Positions 62,801 to 64,000 of a stretch of DNA of 64,000 bases are shown in pieces. The position numbers were made by a program, and so were the translations under genes. The DNA is from Nocardia arizonensis. Lineage in GTDB: Bacteria > Actinomycetota > Actinomycetes > Mycobacteriales > Mycobacteriaceae. The first letter of the stretch is position 1. Each line of letters begins with the position of its first letter. The DNA is taken from the NCBI RefSeq assembly GCF_001310275.1, contig NZ_LGYZ01000081.1:372001-436000 (forward strand). Reading direction: 5' to 3'. The notes beneath the pieces were generated by a model. It saw nothing but the letters and a program-made list of their open reading frames with translations, was not told the DNA's origin and made no database searches.

Positions 62801-63219
62801 TCGGCCGACGGCTCGCTCGACCGCAGTACCGGAAGCCCGGCCGCCCTGGCCGCCTCGATGGCGCGCGCCTTGTTCCCGGCCAACTCCAACACATCGGCCG
62901 AGGGGCCGATGAACGTGATCCCCTCGCGGGCGCACGCCGCCGCCAGATCCGGGTTCTCCGACAGGAATCCGTAACCCGGGTAGATGGCGTCCGCGCCCGC
63001 GGCCTTGGCCGCACCGATGATCGCCTCGATCGACAGGTACGCCCGAACCGGATGCCCTTGCTCGCCGATCTGATACGCCTCGTCGGCCTTCAACCGATGC
63101 ACCGAATTGCGATCCTCGTGCGGGAACACCGCGACGGTGCCGATCCCGAGTTCATAGGCCGCGCGGAAGGCACGGATGGCGATCTCGCCGCGATTGGCAA
63201 CCAAGACTTTCGAGAACAT
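59800..63219 (-). CDS. pyc: Pyruvate carboxylase
   Basis: Biotin enzyme that makes oxaloacetate from pyruvate and bicarbonate, an anaplerotic step. Domain order in the 1139-residue protein: biotin carboxylase with ATP-grasp glycine loop VAGGGGRGMRRV and EMNPRIQVEHTVTEEV (first 450 residues), carboxyltransferase barrel with TDTTFRDAHQSLLATR and metal-site HVHTHDTPG, then the biotin carrier domain with Lys1093 in IEAMKMEAA. I chose the ATG at 63219 (MFSKVLVANRGEIA); upstream codons are unlike the family. Confidence 0.97.
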   Translation of the reverse strand: MFSKVLVANRGEIAIRAFRAAYELGIGTVAVFPHEDRNSVHRLKADEAYQIGEQGHPVRAYLSIEAIIGAAKAAGADAIYPGYGFLSENPDLAAACAREGITFIGPSADVLELAGNKARAIEAARAAGLPVLRSSEPSADVEELLAAAAGLEYPLFVKAVAGGGGRGMRRVAEAAQLRESIEAASREAESAFGDPTVFLEQAVVNPRHIEVQILADQHGGVMHLFERDCSVQRRHQKVIELAPAPNLDPALRERICADAVAFARRIGYSCAGTVEFLVDERGNHVFIEMNPRIQVEHTVTEEVTDVDLVQSQMRIAAGESLADLGLSQESVSIRGAALQCRITTEDPTKGFRPDTGRITAYRTPGGAGIRLDGGANLGAEIGAYFDSMLVKLTCRGRDFPTAVARASRALAEFRIRGVSTNIPFLQAVLDDTDFQAGRVTTSFIDERPQLLTLRESADRGSKILEYLADVTVNKPHGERPTQVYPHDKLPAIDLAAAPPDGSRQRLLALGPEGFARGLRAQKAVGVTDTTFRDAHQSLLATRVRTNGLLGVAGHVARLTPELLSIEAWGGATFDVALRFLFEDPWERLALLREAVPNICLQMLLRGRNTVGYTPYPERVTRAFVSEAAATGIDIFRIFDALNNVDQMRPAIDAVRETGTTVAEVALSYTGDLSDPNETLYTLDYYLKLAEQIVDAGAHILAIKDMAGLLRAPAAATLVSALRREFELPVHVHTHDTPGGQLATYLAAWQAGADAVDGASAAMAGTTSQPALSAIVAAAAHTEFDTGLSLSNVCDLEPYWEALRKVYAPFESGLPAPTGRVYTHEIPGGQLSNLRQQAIALGLRDRFEEVEAKYAAADRLLGRLVKVTPSSKVVGDLALALVGSGVDIADFAADPGRYDIPDSVIGFLRGELGTPAGGWPEPFRAKALAGRGPAKPEVALTERDEAGLDGDSLERRATLNRLLFPGPTSEFLAHREKYGNTMGLSANQFFYGLRHGEEHRVQLEKGVTLLIGLEAISEPDERGMRTVMCILNGQLRPVAVRDRSISSEAPAAEKADKNNPTHVAAPFAGVVTLAVAESHIVEAGAVIATIEAMKMEAAITAPRAGIVSRIAIGAVQQVEGGDLLIELAVGDGKISAISSE

Positions 63220-63477
63220 TGACCCAAGGTACCCGCCCCGGAGGCGGTGTCCGACAGTGAAGCACCCTTCGCAGAAATCTTCACAGAGAAAGTAGCAGAG
63301 CTGCGAAGTTCCGTTCACGCGGCAGTCACATGCTGCGGTGATGCGAAAACCACGTGGAGCTGGACATTAACTCGACGGATCGCGAACCGGATTGCCCGCC
63401 GGATGCCCGACCCGACGGGACCGCCCACCGGCCGGGTGCCGCGAAACCATCGCGCGATCGGATTCCCGTATGCTGGT
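63220..63477. promoter_or_regulatory. Divergent promoter region of pyc and metE
   Basis: 258 bases between pyc and the riboswitch. A TATGCT hexamer at 63469-63474 is a candidate -10 box for metE, since transcription would begin at the first paired bases of the riboswitch. No good -35 was found. No other feature seen. Confidence 0.4.
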
Positions 63478-63710
63478 CGGGCAGCTGGTTCGCCGAGCGC
63501 CGACGAGATGGAGCCCCTACGTCGCGCCCGGCGCCGAACCCACCCGGCGCGAGCGTCGGGTGGTGAGAGGGAACCCGGTGGGAATCCGGGACTGTCCCGC
63601 AGCGGTATGCAGGAACGACCGCCGTCACGAGCACTGGGCGCACCGCCCGGGAAGCGACGGCCAGTAGGTGGGCCGCACGGCCCGTGCCCGCGAGTCCGAA
63701 GACCTGCCCG
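63478..63710 (+). ncRNA. Cobalamin riboswitch of metE
   Basis: The aptamer is bounded by a P1 stem (CGGGCAG, 63478-63484, with CTGCCCG, 63704-63710). It contains the conserved core with GAGGGAACCCGGTGGGAATC and CCGGGACTG-CCCGCAGCGG (63567-63605), a middle arm with GCCCGGGAAG and GGCCAGTAGG, and the B12 box GCGAGTCCGAAGACCTGCC (63690-63708). It would bind adenosyl- or methylcobalamin and lower expression of the B12-independent methionine synthase when B12 is available, as known from mycobacterial metE. Confidence 0.93.
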
Positions 63711-63714
63711 CTGT

Positions 63715-63735
63715 GCCGGATACGCCGTATCCGGC
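63715..63735 (+). terminator. Expression-platform hairpin after the riboswitch
   Basis: An 8-bp perfect stem (63715-63722 with 63728-63735) and a 5-base loop begin five bases after the aptamer. There is no T-run. It may act as terminator or as part of a translation switch; the ribosome site lies about 120 bases downstream. Confidence 0.5.
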
Positions 63736-63864
63736 GGCCACCGCCTCGTGGATCGGGCGCGCGGACCACCAGCGTTGAACTCCGGGTTCCCGTCGGCGAC
63801 CCGTGGCAGCCGGTGACGCCGCCCTCATGGCGATGGTTCACCCACACAGCACTGGAGTATCGAC

Positions 63865-64000
63865 GTGACTGTTTCCCCGCACACTCCGTTCACCGCAACG
63901 GTTCTCGGCCTGCCGAGAGTCGGCCCGAACCGGGAACTGAAACGCGCGACCGAGTCGTACTGGTCCGGCGAGGTCGACGCCGGACAACTGCACGCCGTCG
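63865..64000 (+). CDS. metE: Cobalamin-independent methionine synthase (partial)
   Basis: The first 45 codons of metE; the rest lies beyond the window. The enzyme moves a methyl group from 5-methyltetrahydropteroyltriglutamate to homocysteine using zinc and no B12. The N-terminal [20 protein letters not shown] and [12 protein letters not shown] are diagnostic. The GTG start follows GGAG by seven bases. Regulated by the cobalamin riboswitch directly upstream. Confidence 0.93.
   Translation, partial: MTVSPHTPFTATVLGLPRVGPNRELKRATESYWSGEVDAGQLHAV

Noticed and set aside
59986..63222. A very long open frame on the plus strand opposite pyc.
   Set aside because: It is the mirror of a highly GC-biased codon pattern; the peptide is Arg/His/Gln-rich with no domain, while the minus strand encodes a complete pyruvate carboxylase.
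63326..63847. Open frames over the metE leader.
   Set aside because: They lie in and around the cobalamin riboswitch, and the RNA structure explains the conservation.

Overview
The window is GC-rich DNA with almost no non-coding space and frequent GTG/TTG starts. It comes from a mycolic-acid actinobacterium (Corynebacteriales/Mycobacteriales), most likely Nocardia or a close relative. Supporting genes are an MspA-type mycomembrane porin, S-(hydroxymethyl)mycothiol dehydrogenase, the division protein SepIVA, amt-glnB-glnD behind a GlnR-type box, and a conserved run of housekeeping genes in the order known from Mycobacterium. I see no tRNA, rRNA, insertion sequence, prophage or CRISPR array.

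Backbone, almost all on the minus strand. Positions 1-7.6 kb hold rpsP-khpA-rimM-trmD, then tex, a polytopic membrane protein, rplS, lepB, rnhB and the first codons of a DUF2469 gene. Positions 7.7-10.3 kb hold a DHFR-like protein, a Uma2 nuclease-fold protein and an amidohydrolase. Positions 10.3-23.3 kb hold ffh, a small unknown gene, glnD, glnB, amt, ftsY, a plus-strand DUF2237 gene and smc. The backbone resumes with acyP and an OsmC-like gene (31.5-32.4 kb), then mutM-rnc-rpmF-DUF177-sepIVA (53.2-56.5 kb), coaD (57.5 kb), rsmD and pyc (59.2-63.2 kb). At the right edge metE begins downstream of a cobalamin riboswitch.

Two accessory blocks interrupt this order. Block A (23.5-31.5 kb, between smc and acyP) carries a membrane-anchored protein with a very long disordered tail, a DUF1707 protein, the MspA porin with a Gln-rich repeat insertion, mscR with a metallo-beta-lactamase-fold partner, and a YgiB/YgiC/DUF350-like three-gene unit. 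Block B (32.5-53.1 kb, between the OsmC-like gene and mutM) carries kdpDE without kdpFABC, a TetR-SDR-tautomerase unit with two identical palindromic operators, an SDR facing an AraC-VOC-UvrA2-like unit, and a cluster from 42.3 to 49.6 kb. That cluster combines a cytochrome b/molybdopterin oxidoreductase, two nucleotide-sugar-type transferases, a GT-C-like membrane protein, a two-component system and a sugar-nucleotide epimerase. Block B ends with a two-domain solute-binding protein, a PHP phosphoesterase and a second DHFR-like protein.

How the parts work together. The backbone links ribosome maturation (S16, RimM, TrmD, L19, L32, RNase III, RsmD), the SRP pathway (Ffh, FtsY, LepB), chromosome organisation and division (Smc, SepIVA), nitrogen sensing (Amt, PII, GlnD under a GlnR-type box) and central metabolism (pyruvate carboxylase, CoaD). 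The best candidates for something undescribed are the 42.3-49.6 kb molybdoenzyme/glycosyltransferase/two-component cluster and the DUF350-ATP-grasp-YgiB-like unit at 29.2-31.5 kb.
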